Source of the DNA: Paenibacillus sp. FSL R5-0766
GTDB taxonomy: Bacteria; Bacillota; Bacilli; Paenibacillales; Paenibacillaceae
Assembly (NCBI RefSeq): GCF_037971845.1
Contig: NZ_CP150227.1
Coordinates: forward strand, 3,410,001-3,474,000
Length of the DNA stretch: 64,000 nt
Reading direction: 5' to 3'
Shown here: positions 46,596 to 56,532 of the stretch, one piece after another
How positions within the stretch are numbered: position 1 is the stretch's first letter
Layout: each line of letters starts with the position of its first letter
Program-made: the position numbers and the translations under genes
Notes under the pieces: generated by a model
The model's database searches: none
What the model was told of the DNA's origin: nothing
Seen by the model: the letters and a program-made list of their open reading frames with translations, nothing else

Positions 46596-48212
46596 ATGTA
46601 TAAACTGATGATCGTAGATGATGAATTGCTCATGCGGGTTGGAATTCGTTCCATGCTGAATTGGGAAGAGTACAATTTCTATGTTGTTGGTGAAGCGGGA
46701 AATGGAAAAGAGGCATTAAGCCTTGCGCTTGAAGTGATGCCTGATCTAATCATTACAGATATTAAGATGCCAATTATGGATGGGCTGCAGCTTATACAAG
46801 AGGCCTCCTGCGTACTGAAAACCTGTAAGTATGTCATCCTGAGTAATTTTGACGAGTTTCATTATGTGAAAGAGGCGCTAAAACTTGGTGCTTCAGATTA
46901 CTTGATTAAAAGTGAGATCACCGAATCCTCCCTTATTGACCTACTGAGCACGGTTGGACAGAAACTGCAAAGTGAACATGTTCACCCAACCAACACACCC
47001 TCTATGACACAGGACTATTCCAAGAGCCTAAGATATCTGAAGGATAGTTTCTTCCAAGATATTGTAAGCGGATTCATTAGTGAGGAGGATATCGTCACCA
47101 AAGCGGAAGAACTGCATTTTCGTATACGTTCCGACCAGTTGGTCGTTATTAAGTTCATCGTGAATTATTACGAGGATGCGAAGCGGAAATATGTAGAGAA
47201 GGGGGAAAAGCTGCTCCGATTTTCGATTCTTAATATTATGGAAGAGATTATTCCTTCGAAATGGGAGAAAGAGATTTTTGTTGAAAGTTCCTCAGAATAT
47301 TGGGTGATCGTCAATGTACTTCCTGAGAGCCAATCTGTACACGCCGACTTGAATAAACTATGTAATAAATTGCTGTCTTCAATCAAGGATTTTATGAATC
47401 TATCGCTCACGGCTGGGGTAAGTAGAATGACTTCCGGTTTCCTTCAAATCAAGAAGGCCTGCCAAGAGGCAGAAACGGCTCTACAACAGAGTTTCTTCAC
47501 AGGAAGCAACCAGGTGTTGTATTACGATGATATGGTTCAATCCCCAGATCGACATGAAGTTAAGGGGGCTTTAAGCCCGCAACAAGAACGAGATTTGTTG
47601 AAGTTGTGGGTAAGCAAAGACAACCAAAAGGCGGAAGAGTTCCTGGAAGGAATCCGATCCAATCTGGAACAGTTACGAGCAGATGAGAATAGCATTCGCA
47701 AGCAATATATCATGGTGATGGAAACGATACATTCCCATCTATCCCGCGCTTCGGAAAGAGGTGCCCCTTCTTTAACAGAAAAATCGCCCTATGAAATCGT
47801 TCTCAAGGGGGAGTATTGGGAGGATATCCACCAAGATATGCTTGCTCATATTGCGTATTACTTCCAAACCGATTCCCAAATCAAACAGGAAAGCACTTAC
47901 ACCGATCTCGCTACTGAATTGATCGACAAGTATTATGCGGAAGATATCTCATTGCAAAGTATCGCTAGCCAAATCAGTGTGAATCCGTCATATCTCAGCC
48001 GCGTGTTCAAACAGGAACGAGGAGAGAACTTTATTACGTACTTGACCCGAGTTCGAATTGAACATGCGAAGGCGTATCTATTGAGCAGAGGAATGAGAGT
48101 GTATGAAATCGCAGAAAAGGTGGGCTACCATAATTACACGTACTTCAGCAAGATTTTCAAAAAATCGGTAGGTGTCACTCCTGAGGAATATCGAGAATTA
48201 CAGCAGGGATGA
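46596..48212 (+). CDS. Response regulator, YesN/AraC type (second pair)
   Basis: The 538-aa regulator has a receiver domain (D8/D9, phospho-acceptor D55 in IITDIKMP, Lys in SDYLIKSEI), a ~300-residue middle region and a C-terminal AraC helix-turn-helix (LQSIASQISVNPSYLSRVFKQERGENFITYL, IAEKVGYHNYTYFSKIFKKSVGVTPEEYRE). In the receiver the usual K-P is K-S (IKSE), a variation common in YesN proteins. TTGGGGGA precedes the ATG. The cognate kinase gene follows 28 bp later. It probably activates the convergent importer operon at 50091-53585. Confidence 0.9.
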   Translation: MYKLMIVDDELLMRVGIRSMLNWEEYNFYVVGEAGNGKEALSLALEVMPDLIITDIKMPIMDGLQLIQEASCVLKTCKYVILSNFDEFHYVKEALKLGASDYLIKSEITESSLIDLLSTVGQKLQSEHVHPTNTPSMTQDYSKSLRYLKDSFFQDIVSGFISEEDIVTKAEELHFRIRSDQLVVIKFIVNYYEDAKRKYVEKGEKLLRFSILNIMEEIIPSKWEKEIFVESSSEYWVIVNVLPESQSVHADLNKLCNKLLSSIKDFMNLSLTAGVSRMTSGFLQIKKACQEAETALQQSFFTGSNQVLYYDDMVQSPDRHEVKGALSPQQERDLLKLWVSKDNQKAEEFLEGIRSNLEQLRADENSIRKQYIMVMETIHSHLSRASERGAPSLTEKSPYEIVLKGEYWEDIHQDMLAHIAYYFQTDSQIKQESTYTDLATELIDKYYAEDISLQSIASQISVNPSYLSRVFKQERGENFITYLTRVRIEHAKAYLLSRGMRVYEIAEKVGYHNYTYFSKIFKKSVGVTPEEYRELQQG

Positions 48213-48240
48213 ATGTAATCGGTGAATAGAGGTGCAGCAT

Positions 48241-49986
48241 ATGAAGCATGTTCGGCCCTTCCGAATCAAGTACAAAATTATGGTGATCTGTATGACGGTC
48301 ATTATCCTTCCGGTATTGGTGATGACCATCAATTCGTATTACTCCTCAGAGCGGTTATTGGCACAGAACTATACAACGTTGCTAAACGATCTGGCCAAAC
48401 AAACAAATATTCGCATTGACGAGTTCCTCAAGGAGATTGAGAAAATTTCGCTGCTAGCCAGCAATGGGCTTAGTGACAATTTGTCTGCGACTCATGAAGG
48501 GAGTTTTCCGATCCAGGATTTCCTGCGAGAGGGTGATGAACAACATGAGATTGCCGCATACAATATTCTGATGAATTATATCATGATGAAAGATCGCGTA
48601 TTCTCCATCTACCTCTACAATATGAACGGGGGGCAAGACCTTTTTGTCAGTCCACATCAACCCATTGATCCAAACTTCAAAGTAGCAAACGAATTGTGGT
48701 TTAAAAAGTTCATGCATGATAAAGATCGAACCATTACCCTCACAACACGAATCGACGAGCAATTGGAGAATAAAATACTGGCAGTGTCACACGCTCGCAA
48801 AATTCATGATGTGACTAGTGGAAAACTGCTTGGCGTGATTGTTGTCAGCATTGATATCAAATTCATTGAAATCGTCAACCGCAACTTGCAGGAAGGGCTG
48901 CGCTCCAGATTCATGATTGTTGATGAGGATGACAAGATCGTATATAACGTGAATGAACGATTAATCGGGACACTGTTCCGGGACAACGTTCGTCCGCCTG
49001 AAGCACTAAATGTCGTGGTGACCAGTCCCCTTAGTCAGCAAAAATGGACAACTTACTTATATATGCCTTTGGATGAGCTGACTGCTGATGGCAAAATATT
49101 GGGCCGTAATCTGGTGACGCTTGCCATTGTCATTGTTCTTTTTGCTGCCGTCATTTCCATCTTTCTATCTCATGTCATTACAACTCCCATTAAAAAACTG
49201 CTACGGAATATTGCTCTAGTCGAGAAAGGTCAGTTTGAACAAGTTGAACCTATTGGATCAAGAGACGAGATTGGCCATTTATCCATTCGATTTAACAGAA
49301 TGTCGCATGAATTGAAGCGGTTGGTCGAACGGATGCAGCAGGAAGAAATAGAGAAAGCCAAGGCCGAGATGCGTGCGCTCCATGATCAGATCAAGCCTCA
49401 TTTTCTGTATAACACCCTTGGGTCGGTGAAATGGATTGCCTCAATGCAGCAGGCTGATAAAATCGTGGAAATGACCGATGCACTAATCTCGATGCTCCGC
49501 TATGCAACAAAATCTGATGGAACCCTCGTAACCATTCGTGAGGAACTTGATAATATAACGAATTACGTAACGATCCAGAATGTCAGGTACTACGATTGTA
49601 TTCAGATGAGATACGAGATTGAGGATAGACTGCTGAATTATCGCATGCCCAAAATGATCCTGCAGCCGATTGTGGAGAATGCGATTTTTCATGGTCTGGC
49701 CGAACTGGAAGAAGACGGAATCATCACCATTCGGATTCAATCACAGCTGGATGAAGTTGTGATCGAGGTCTGCGATAATGGCGTGGGTATGGATCATCAT
49801 ACGATGCAGAATCTATTGGAAGAGAAGCCCGGTGCAAGTACGGGAACGAATGGGATTGGATTGCATAATGTGCAACGGCGGATTCAACTTCATTTTGGGA
49901 AACCCTATGGAATACAGGTGGAGAGTAAAATAGGTGAAGGTACCATTTTCTCCATTCTGCTGCCTGCCATCCTAGATGCCAAATAG
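48241..49986 (+). CDS. Sensor histidine kinase, YesM family (second pair)
   Basis: The 581-aa kinase has an N-terminal membrane segment (KIMVICMTVIILPVLVMTI), a ~260-residue extracellular dCACHE-like sensor region, a second span (LVTLAIVIVLFAAVISIFLS), HAMP, a His_kinase domain with IKPHFLYNTLGS (phospho-acceptor H387), and HATPase_c (PIVENAIFHGL, DNGVGMD, GIGLHNVQRRI). ATG 48241 follows AGAGG by eight bases; an in-frame GTG at 48232 overlaps that site. It should phosphorylate the regulator encoded just upstream. Confidence 0.9.
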   Translation: MKHVRPFRIKYKIMVICMTVIILPVLVMTINSYYSSERLLAQNYTTLLNDLAKQTNIRIDEFLKEIEKISLLASNGLSDNLSATHEGSFPIQDFLREGDEQHEIAAYNILMNYIMMKDRVFSIYLYNMNGGQDLFVSPHQPIDPNFKVANELWFKKFMHDKDRTITLTTRIDEQLENKILAVSHARKIHDVTSGKLLGVIVVSIDIKFIEIVNRNLQEGLRSRFMIVDEDDKIVYNVNERLIGTLFRDNVRPPEALNVVVTSPLSQQKWTTYLYMPLDELTADGKILGRNLVTLAIVIVLFAAVISIFLSHVITTPIKKLLRNIALVEKGQFEQVEPIGSRDEIGHLSIRFNRMSHELKRLVERMQQEEIEKAKAEMRALHDQIKPHFLYNTLGSVKWIASMQQADKIVEMTDALISMLRYATKSDGTLVTIREELDNITNYVTIQNVRYYDCIQMRYEIEDRLLNYRMPKMILQPIVENAIFHGLAELEEDGIITIRIQSQLDEVVIEVCDNGVGMDHHTMQNLLEEKPGASTGTNGIGLHNVQRRIQLHFGKPYGIQVESKIGEGTIFSILLPAILDAK

Positions 49987-50052
49987 TCATAGATGCTTTC
50001 ATTTATGTATCTCATAATGCGATACAGCGATCATAAAAATAAGTTTAGATAT

Positions 50053-50092
50053 AAACAAAGGGCTCGCAGTATGGACTGCAAGCCCTTTGTTT
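50053..50092. terminator. Bidirectional terminator between kinase and permease genes
   Basis: AAACAAAGGGCT and AGCCCTTTGTTT form a 12-bp stem, with inner GCAGT/ACTGC pairing. It lies between two convergent genes, at the stop of the minus-strand permease. Confidence 0.8.
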
Positions 50093-50981
50093 ACCCTTTG
50101 ACGCTACCTAACACCAAACCTTTAGTGAAATATTTCTGTAAAAACGGATACACGAGCAAAATCGGAATGGCACCCAGGAACATCTGAGCGGCGCGCCCCG
50201 TTCTGGCGTTCATCATGGACAACAGTTGTGTATAATCTGACCCGGATTTCAGCATGATTTGCTCAAAACTTTGCAGGAGGGTCTGGAGGTAACTTTGTAA
50301 TGGATAATTGTCTGGATTGTTCATATAGATAATGCCATCGAACCACGAATTCCAGTGGGCAACGATACTGAACAAACCAACCGTAGCGAGAGCGGGCTTG
50401 AGAAGTGGAAGTAAAATACGAAGCAATACCTGTACAGGCCCAGCACCATCGATAATTGCTGATTCTTCAATCTCCTCGGGCAGCCCCCGAATGAAATTCA
50501 TGAGGATAATCATACTGAATACGGGGAGGGCCCCAGGCAGGATCAGAGACCAGATGGAATCGATCAGTCCCATTTTGACGACCACGAGATAGGTTGGAAT
50601 TAGACCTCCACTGAATAACATGGTTACGATGAAAAATCCCATATAGATATTACGCCCCATCAATTTTTGTTTGGATTTGGAGAGGGGATAAGCGGTGAGT
50701 ACGATCAGAACCAGATTCACCACCGTTCCGATAACGGTTCGTTGAATGGCTACCCAGAGAGAGGAGAAAAACGATCCTCCCGTTAATGCAAATTCATAGG
50801 CTTTTGTCGTAAATTCCACAGGCCAGAACGTAACACTCCCCGCAGATACAGCCGCGCTGCTGCTGAATGAAACAGCCAGCAGGTTGATAAACGGCAGAAT
50901 ACATAGGAGAGAGATTAGAAGCAATATGGTGTAGTTTATGATAAGAAATACACGTCTGCTCATACTTTTATCATAGATCAT
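50091..50981 (-). CDS. ABC sugar importer permease, second subunit (YtcP-like)
   Basis: The 296-aa six-span permease carries the coupling motif EESAIIDGAGPVQVLLRILLPLLKPA and the C-terminal PILLVYPFLQKYFTKGLVLGSVKG characteristic of the Lpl/Ytc group. AAGGAGG precedes the ATG. It is last in the minus-strand operon (binding protein, permease, permease), 18 bp after the other permease gene. No ATPase is encoded. Confidence 0.9.
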   Translation of the reverse strand: MIYDKSMSRRVFLIINYTILLLISLLCILPFINLLAVSFSSSAAVSAGSVTFWPVEFTTKAYEFALTGGSFFSSLWVAIQRTVIGTVVNLVLIVLTAYPLSKSKQKLMGRNIYMGFFIVTMLFSGGLIPTYLVVVKMGLIDSIWSLILPGALPVFSMIILMNFIRGLPEEIEESAIIDGAGPVQVLLRILLPLLKPALATVGLFSIVAHWNSWFDGIIYMNNPDNYPLQSYLQTLLQSFEQIMLKSGSDYTQLLSMMNARTGRAAQMFLGAIPILLVYPFLQKYFTKGLVLGSVKG

Positions 50982-50999
50982 AATGTGAGTTCCTCCTTC

Positions 51000-51890
51000 T
51001 TAGAAGATACGATAGCCAGCCACTCTGTAAGCCAGGATGTATGATACAGCAACGAGAACACTGGAAATGATCGATTTGAATAACCCGACAGCGGTACCAA
51101 TTGAATACTGTGCTTGTTGAATTCCTAAACGGTAGACATAGGTATCAATAATATCACCCGTCTGATAGACAACAGGGGAGTAGAGATTATAGATTTGGTC
51201 AAAGCCAGCATTGAGTACGTTTCCAAGTGAAAGTACGGTCATTAAAACAATGGTTGGCATGAGGAGAGGCAACGTAATGTAGATGGTCTGCTTCCACCGT
51301 TTCGCTCCGTCGATCACTGCGGCTTCGTAAAGTCCCGGATCAATACTGGTCAGGGCTGCCAAATAAACAACCGTGCCAAACCCGAAACCTTTCCATATTT
51401 CACTCACAATCATCGTCCAAGGAAAAATAGAGGGTGTGCCAAGAAAGGAGATCGGTGCAATCCCAAATACACTTAGAAATGTATTGATAATGCCGTCGGA
51501 GCTAAGGATATCCAGCATGATGCCGGCCATAATGACCCAAGAGAGGAAGTTCGGAATGTAGACAAGGGTTTGAAATGTACGTTTGATTCCACTATGCAGT
51601 ACCTCGTTGAGCAGTAATGCAAAAATTACGGGTACGATTATACCACCGATAATCTTAAAGACAGACATGTACAATGTATTCCAGATCGTTCTTACGAAGT
51701 TCGGCTGATTAAATATGTGGGTAAAATTATCCCATCCTACCCATGGCGAGTTGAAGCCGAGGCCCGGATTGTACTTCTGAAACGCAATAATAAGTCCGTA
51801 GAAAGGGATGTAACAAAAGATGAAGACCAAGACCAGGCTTGGGATCAACATGAGATGGTAAGGACTCTGCTGCTTCCATTTTCTCAACAT
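51000..51890 (-). CDS. ABC sugar importer permease, LplB type
   Basis: The 296-aa six-span protein has N-terminal LVFIFCYIPFYGLIIAFQKYNPG and coupling motif EAAVIDGAKRWKQTIYITLPLLMPT. I chose ATG 51890, seven bases after GGAGG, which gives the usual short hydrophilic N-terminus; the frame is open to 51974 but that extension runs nearly to the binding-protein stop. It pairs with the downstream permease and the upstream lipoprotein. Confidence 0.9.
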   Translation of the reverse strand: MLRKWKQQSPYHLMLIPSLVLVFIFCYIPFYGLIIAFQKYNPGLGFNSPWVGWDNFTHIFNQPNFVRTIWNTLYMSVFKIIGGIIVPVIFALLLNEVLHSGIKRTFQTLVYIPNFLSWVIMAGIMLDILSSDGIINTFLSVFGIAPISFLGTPSIFPWTMIVSEIWKGFGFGTVVYLAALTSIDPGLYEAAVIDGAKRWKQTIYITLPLLMPTIVLMTVLSLGNVLNAGFDQIYNLYSPVVYQTGDIIDTYVYRLGIQQAQYSIGTAVGLFKSIISSVLVAVSYILAYRVAGYRIF

Positions 51891-51980
51891 ACATATTCCT
51901 CCGTTCCTTGTACGCCAAATGTAATCGCTATCAAATAAAGGGGAGAGATGACCCTCATCCCCTCTTTGTGACAAACGAGA

Positions 51981-53585
51981 TTATTTCTTCCCGTAGGCTT
52001 CATTAACTGCCTGAGTTGCGTCATCGCCCCCGGCTGCAAGCCAATTCTGGACAATAACATCGAAATAATCGATACTTTCGCTACCCATAATGATCTTGGT
52101 GAAACCTTCGGTGAGGATATCATCCAAGGTTGTACCGTAGCTTGAAAGTATTTCTGGCGTAACACCCCATAAGGCCGTCTTTGTATAGTTCTCGCTGTCC
52201 AGTACTTTCTTGGCAAGACCATACGCATTCTTTGGAGCCCCTTGTTGCAAATAATCACCAACTGCTCCTGGGGTTGCATTCTCCATGAATTCCACACTGT
52301 TGTTATATTTTTGCCACATTCCCGAAGTCGTGAGCCCACTGGTATCCTTGGATTGAAGGGCAGCGGATACCGCCTCAAATTGCTCGTAATCAGAATTCGG
52401 ATTAAGTACACGGAACGCTCCAACCACATGGGCAATATCGTTGTCCAGCAAGGCGGATAACGTTTCTGTCGATTCCTTGCCATTGCCTTCATCCACAATA
52501 TAAGCATAGTCGTTCAAAATTTTGATCACTTCTTCAGGGCTCTTAAATCCCTTTTTCATAACGATATAATTGTTGTTGGCGAAGAAAATGGATTGTTTGG
52601 CTTCTTTCCCATCAACGGTAGGGATGATATAAGGGTAGAAGATGGCGTCCTTACCCAGATTGGATACTGTGTCGACACCCGGATTATAACCCCACCATTG
52701 GTAATAAGGCTGCATTCCCACTTTGCCGGCTACAATGTCCGCGTTCATCGCATTAAAGTCTTTGATTGCAAATTCCGGATCAATGATGCCTCGCTTGTAC
52801 CATTCTGACCACTCAGCCAGCGCATTTTTCATCTCAGGCTGCACGGAGCCGTACACGAGTTTTCCAGTGCTATCCTCCATCCACATATCCGGATGCGCAT
52901 TCCATGCAATGGCCAGCAGGTTGAGGTAATCCAACGATTGGTCTACCGCTATACCATAACCACCGTGCTTTTCCATGAATTTTAGTGCGATATTTTTGAT
53001 GTCTTCCACAGATTTCGGATCTTGGACTCCCAATTCTTCTTTCCAGTCGTTCCGAATCCAGATGAAGTCTGGTTGTTCAATTAATCCCCAGTGCATCTGT
53101 GGTATCCCGTATAGCTTACCGTCTTTCTTTCCAGATTCGTAACTGTCTGCATCTGCTTCCATGTAACCTTTGAGACGATCTGAAGCGTGTTGATCAAAGA
53201 CCTCGGAAAGGTCCATGACCATATCTGCTTCGACTAACTGTCTCAGTTGTGAAGGATTAACTCTGAATACGTCAGGAAGATCGTTCGATGCGATAGCCAA
53301 ATTGAGTTTTGTATCGTACTCATCGCTAACCCAGTCTGTTTTGACGTTGATATTAAACTTCTCTTTGTATCGCTTAATCCATACATTGTTGGTGATATCG
53401 TCGCCCTTTGGATATTTTGCAGAAGAGTATTCTGATGTTACGGTATGAATGGTTGTTGTTCCAGCCTCGTTGGAATCCGTGTCCGTTGTTGAACCTTTAT
53501 CAGCACCGCTTCCATTGCTACAGGCTGCGAGTAATAAGGTTGACATGCACACAGACAAGACTAAGGCTTTCGTTTTCTTGTTCAT
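51981..53585 (-). CDS. Extracellular solute-binding lipoprotein of the second sugar importer
   Basis: This 534-aa lipoprotein has signal KKTKALVLSVCMSTLLLAAC with Cys22 lipidated, a Ser/Thr/Asp-rich linker, and a family 1 type binding domain (WVSDEYDTKLNLAIASNDLPDVFRVNP; WIRNDWKEELG). It is only distantly like the paired binding proteins at 9072-12452. GGGGGA lies before the ATG. It is first gene of the three-gene minus-strand importer operon, next to a YesMN pair. The substrate is unknown. Confidence 0.9.
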   Translation of the reverse strand: MNKKTKALVLSVCMSTLLLAACSNGSGADKGSTTDTDSNEAGTTTIHTVTSEYSSAKYPKGDDITNNVWIKRYKEKFNINVKTDWVSDEYDTKLNLAIASNDLPDVFRVNPSQLRQLVEADMVMDLSEVFDQHASDRLKGYMEADADSYESGKKDGKLYGIPQMHWGLIEQPDFIWIRNDWKEELGVQDPKSVEDIKNIALKFMEKHGGYGIAVDQSLDYLNLLAIAWNAHPDMWMEDSTGKLVYGSVQPEMKNALAEWSEWYKRGIIDPEFAIKDFNAMNADIVAGKVGMQPYYQWWGYNPGVDTVSNLGKDAIFYPYIIPTVDGKEAKQSIFFANNNYIVMKKGFKSPEEVIKILNDYAYIVDEGNGKESTETLSALLDNDIAHVVGAFRVLNPNSDYEQFEAVSAALQSKDTSGLTTSGMWQKYNNSVEFMENATPGAVGDYLQQGAPKNAYGLAKKVLDSENYTKTALWGVTPEILSSYGTTLDDILTEGFTKIIMGSESIDYFDVIVQNWLAAGGDDATQAVNEAYGKK

Positions 53586-53772
53586 TTCTTTTCCCCCTTA
53601 TCAGTCGTATTTCAATAACGCTTACTTGAAAATATTCTAAACGAGAAAGGGGGGAATGTGATATAAAGGTTATTGACGAGAACCGGTATCTATTTTTACT
53701 TTTGAGTTGTAGCGGAGAAAAGAATAATGAGCTTTGTGCACTTTTTTTACTTTGTACTCCTTCTTTTTTTAC

Positions 53773-54783
53773 TCATGTCTCCAAAAATTGCTTTAGATGA
53801 CGATCGATAACGAGTGAATCCTCTTCGTTTGCTCCGATTCCAAAGCAGTGTCCCCACTTGGACTCTACAGGTTGATACACCGCGTTTGGCATATGCTGAG
53901 CATCATACGAACTGTCTTCTGGCGTGAAAAACAAGTCACTTGATCCTGGCATAACGAGTGCAGGAGCAGTGATCTTGCTTAACGCCTGTTCGAAGTTGCC
54001 ATCATCTACGGGATTATCGCTAATGTCTCCATAGATTCCTGTACGCAACATGGTAATCAAGTCGTTAGCATCGAAGGGAAGAAATACTTGATCCCAGTAA
54101 TCTTCTACATAAGATTTCAAGGAGTCGTAACCCTCAGATTGGTACAATTTCTCCAAATAATACGCCTGCGAGAACCCCCATGGAGCATACGCTCTTCCCA
54201 TCGCTGCGAGACCGGCAACCGGAGGGCGCTCATATCTACCATTTTTATAATTTGAATCTGCCTGTAACGCCGCGATCATTGCTTCGAATACCAACTGAGT
54301 ATGGGGTCTGCTCTTTGCCGTTCCGCCAAAGGGGGCAATACGCTCGACCATCTCAGGATAACTGGTTCCCCATTGATAAACCTGCATGGCTCCCAGAGAC
54401 CAGCCCACAACAAGTTTGATTTTGGAGATACCGAATTTTTGAGTGATGAGTTGATGTTGGGCACGCACATTGTCATACATGGAGATGAGGGGAAAGTTGT
54501 CCTTATCATATGGGGCAGGGGTATTACTTGGAGAAGACGATAATCCGTTACCCAACATATTGGGCACAATGATAAAATAACGACTGGGGTCCAGTGCTTT
54601 GTCCGTTCCAATTAACCATTCATTATCTGTGTGAATTCCAGCAAACCATGTTGGGACAACAATAACATTGTCCTTTGCCGCATTTAAGTTTCCATAGGTT
54701 TTGTAAGCGATAAAGGCTTGAGGGAGCTGTTGTCCCGATTGAAGTAATGTAACTCCAAGGTTATATGTTTCATAATCGTTCAT
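53773..54783 (-). CDS. Alpha/beta hydrolase, homoserine acetyltransferase (MetX)-like
   Basis: The 336-aa protein has the MetX-like fold: YKTYGNLNAAKDNVIVVPTWFAG, a nucleophile elbow GWSLGAMQVYQWGTSYPEMVER (Ser129), Asp in MPGSSDLFF and His in SKWGHCFG. True MetX enzymes usually have GGSMGGMQ at the elbow and an Arg near RPHTQ-like positions. The G-to-W change suggests another acyl transfer or hydrolysis. No methionine genes or SAM riboswitch are nearby. It is divergent from a LysR gene 124 bp away, its probable regulator. Confidence 0.85.
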   Translation of the reverse strand: MNDYETYNLGVTLLQSGQQLPQAFIAYKTYGNLNAAKDNVIVVPTWFAGIHTDNEWLIGTDKALDPSRYFIIVPNMLGNGLSSSPSNTPAPYDKDNFPLISMYDNVRAQHQLITQKFGISKIKLVVGWSLGAMQVYQWGTSYPEMVERIAPFGGTAKSRPHTQLVFEAMIAALQADSNYKNGRYERPPVAGLAAMGRAYAPWGFSQAYYLEKLYQSEGYDSLKSYVEDYWDQVFLPFDANDLITMLRTGIYGDISDNPVDDGNFEQALSKITAPALVMPGSSDLFFTPEDSSYDAQHMPNAVYQPVESKWGHCFGIGANEEDSLVIDRHLKQFLET

Positions 54784-54907
54784 AGATTGATTCTCCTTAT
54801 AAAATAGTAATAACTTGATTTCACTCTACAATACGTCTATTATCAATTCAACGAAACGTTATCGAACATATCATTCATTTATTTTGAACTTAGGAGGTGC
54901 CTAACTC

Positions 54908-55792
54908 ATGGAAATACGCCAGCTAAAAACCTTTTGGACACTTGCATCGACCTGCAGCTTTAATCAAACTGCTGAATTATTGAGCTATGTACCCTCTACC
55001 ATAACCATGCAAATCAAATCGCTGGAAGAAGAGCTTGGGGTGAAATTGCTGGATCGATTAGGAAAAAAGGTCGTGTTAACGGATGCTGGCCAACAGTTTC
55101 TACCTTACGCCACTAAGATTTTAAACGATGTAGAGGAAGCAAAGTGTATATCCAGTCAGCACGGAGAATTGGCGGGAACGGTTGTGATCGGAGCAGACGA
55201 AGTGCTTTGTGCATATCTTCTTCCAGCCTTGTTCAAACGCTTCCGAACGGACTATCCTGGTGTGCGGTTATTGTTCCGCCCCTTGTCTGGGCAAGAGCTT
55301 AAATCAAGTCTGAGAGAAGGGCATGCCGATGTCGTTTTTGTATTGGATGAGCCAATTAATTCCAAAGACCTTCATTCAGAGTTTTTAAAGGATGAGACCT
55401 TTCAAATGGTGGTTTCTCCCGATCATATGTTAGCATCGCGTTCCGAGTTGGTCATTGATGACTTCCACAAACAGCATTTTCTACTGACCGAAAAGAACTG
55501 TTCGTATCGCACTTATTTTGACCAATCCATAACAAAGAAAGGTGCAGATGCTCTGACAGAGCTGGAGTTTCATAGTGTAGAAGCCATTAAACAATGTGTT
55601 GTGGCTGGTCTAGGGATCGCTTTATTACCTGAAATGGCTTTGAAGAAAGAGTTGAGCGATGGGGAAGTGGTTGCTCTGCCGTGGGATTTATCAGATATAT
55701 CCTTTTCTGCGCAAATGCTCTGGCATCGGGAAAAATGGATCTCTCCGTCTATGGCTGCTTTCATGGAGGTCGCCAAGAGTGAGTTGATTTGA
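54908..55792 (+). CDS. LysR family transcriptional regulator
   Basis: The 294-aa protein has a LysR helix-turn-helix (1-60; EIRQLKTFWTLASTCSFNQTAELLSYVPSTITMQIKSLEEELGVKLLDR) and an effector domain of the CysB-like fold (about 90-290). AGGAGG lies nine bases before the ATG. It is divergent from the alpha/beta hydrolase gene, as LysR genes often are from their targets. Confidence 0.9.
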   Translation: MEIRQLKTFWTLASTCSFNQTAELLSYVPSTITMQIKSLEEELGVKLLDRLGKKVVLTDAGQQFLPYATKILNDVEEAKCISSQHGELAGTVVIGADEVLCAYLLPALFKRFRTDYPGVRLLFRPLSGQELKSSLREGHADVVFVLDEPINSKDLHSEFLKDETFQMVVSPDHMLASRSELVIDDFHKQHFLLTEKNCSYRTYFDQSITKKGADALTELEFHSVEAIKQCVVAGLGIALLPEMALKKELSDGEVVALPWDLSDISFSAQMLWHREKWISPSMAAFMEVAKSELI

Positions 55793-55905
55793 TTGTTCAG
55801 AATTTGTTTAGATGTATGTGTTAAAATATTCTTCATGGAGATCGTGAGGTTAAATGGAATCAACCTTCAACAACATGATACAGATATAAATATGGGGGAT
55901 TAGCA

Positions 55906-56370
55906 ATGGAGAGAAAGATTAGAAATTCTGCAAAAGCATTGATCATTAAAGACGGGAGGATGCTTGCAATGAAGCAGGATGATAATGATGAAGTCATCTA
56001 CATCCTGCCTGGTGGGAGCCAGAATGCAGGTGAAACCCTGACGGATGCTGTGAAGCGTGAAGTTGCGGAAGAAATCGGAATAGATGTAGAACCATTATCA
56101 CTGGAATTTGTCATTGAAGGGGTATACGGTGAAGCTCTTCATCGTGTAGATTTTGTTTTTTTATGCGAGTACATAGGTTTGATGGACCAAGATAGTTCTA
56201 TTCTGCCAAGTGACGAAAACCAAGTGGAATTTGAATGGCTTGAAATTAAAGATATATACGAACTACCTTTATTTCCTTCAAAATTACGAAAGCAGATCAT
56301 TAGATTGGTTGAGGGAGAAAAAACGGTTATGTATTTAGGAAATGAGGAAGATGACGACCTGAATAGTTAG
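55906..56370 (+). CDS. Nudix hydrolase
   Basis: The 154-aa protein contains a complete Nudix box (GX5EX7REUXEEXGU): GGSQNAGETLTDAVKREVAEEIGI, residues about 39-62, for Mg2+-dependent cleavage of nucleoside diphosphate derivatives. The substrate is not predictable. It has its own ribosome binding site (GGGGGA) and a strong terminator. Confidence 0.92.
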   Translation: MERKIRNSAKALIIKDGRMLAMKQDDNDEVIYILPGGSQNAGETLTDAVKREVAEEIGIDVEPLSLEFVIEGVYGEALHRVDFVFLCEYIGLMDQDSSILPSDENQVEFEWLEIKDIYELPLFPSKLRKQIIRLVEGEKTVMYLGNEEDDDLNS

Positions 56371-56415
56371 ATGTGTACACGTCGTAAACAAGCGCCCGTC
56401 TTGTATTTATAAAGG

Positions 56416-56461
56416 AAAGGCTATTTCAAAGGACACGATGATCCAGTGAAATAGCCTTTTT
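56416..56461 (+). terminator. Rho-independent terminator after the Nudix gene
   Basis: AAAGGCTATTTCA and TGAAATAGCCTTT form a 13-bp stem, ending in a T-run. Confidence 0.85.
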
Positions 56462-56532
56462 GTCGTTGAACAAAGTGTACAGAGCGATTCAAAAAAGAAC
56501 ATCTATGATAAGGGGTTACACTAGGCCAGGAG

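Noticed and set aside
53595..53640. A cre-like sequence before the second binding-protein gene (AGTAAGCGTTATTGA on the minus strand).
   Set aside because: At least three core positions differ from consensus, which is too weak beside the good sites elsewhere in the window.
54784..54907. SAM riboswitch or T-box before the MetX-like gene.
   Set aside because: The gap is only 124 bp, lacks the conserved cores and has no terminator hairpin.
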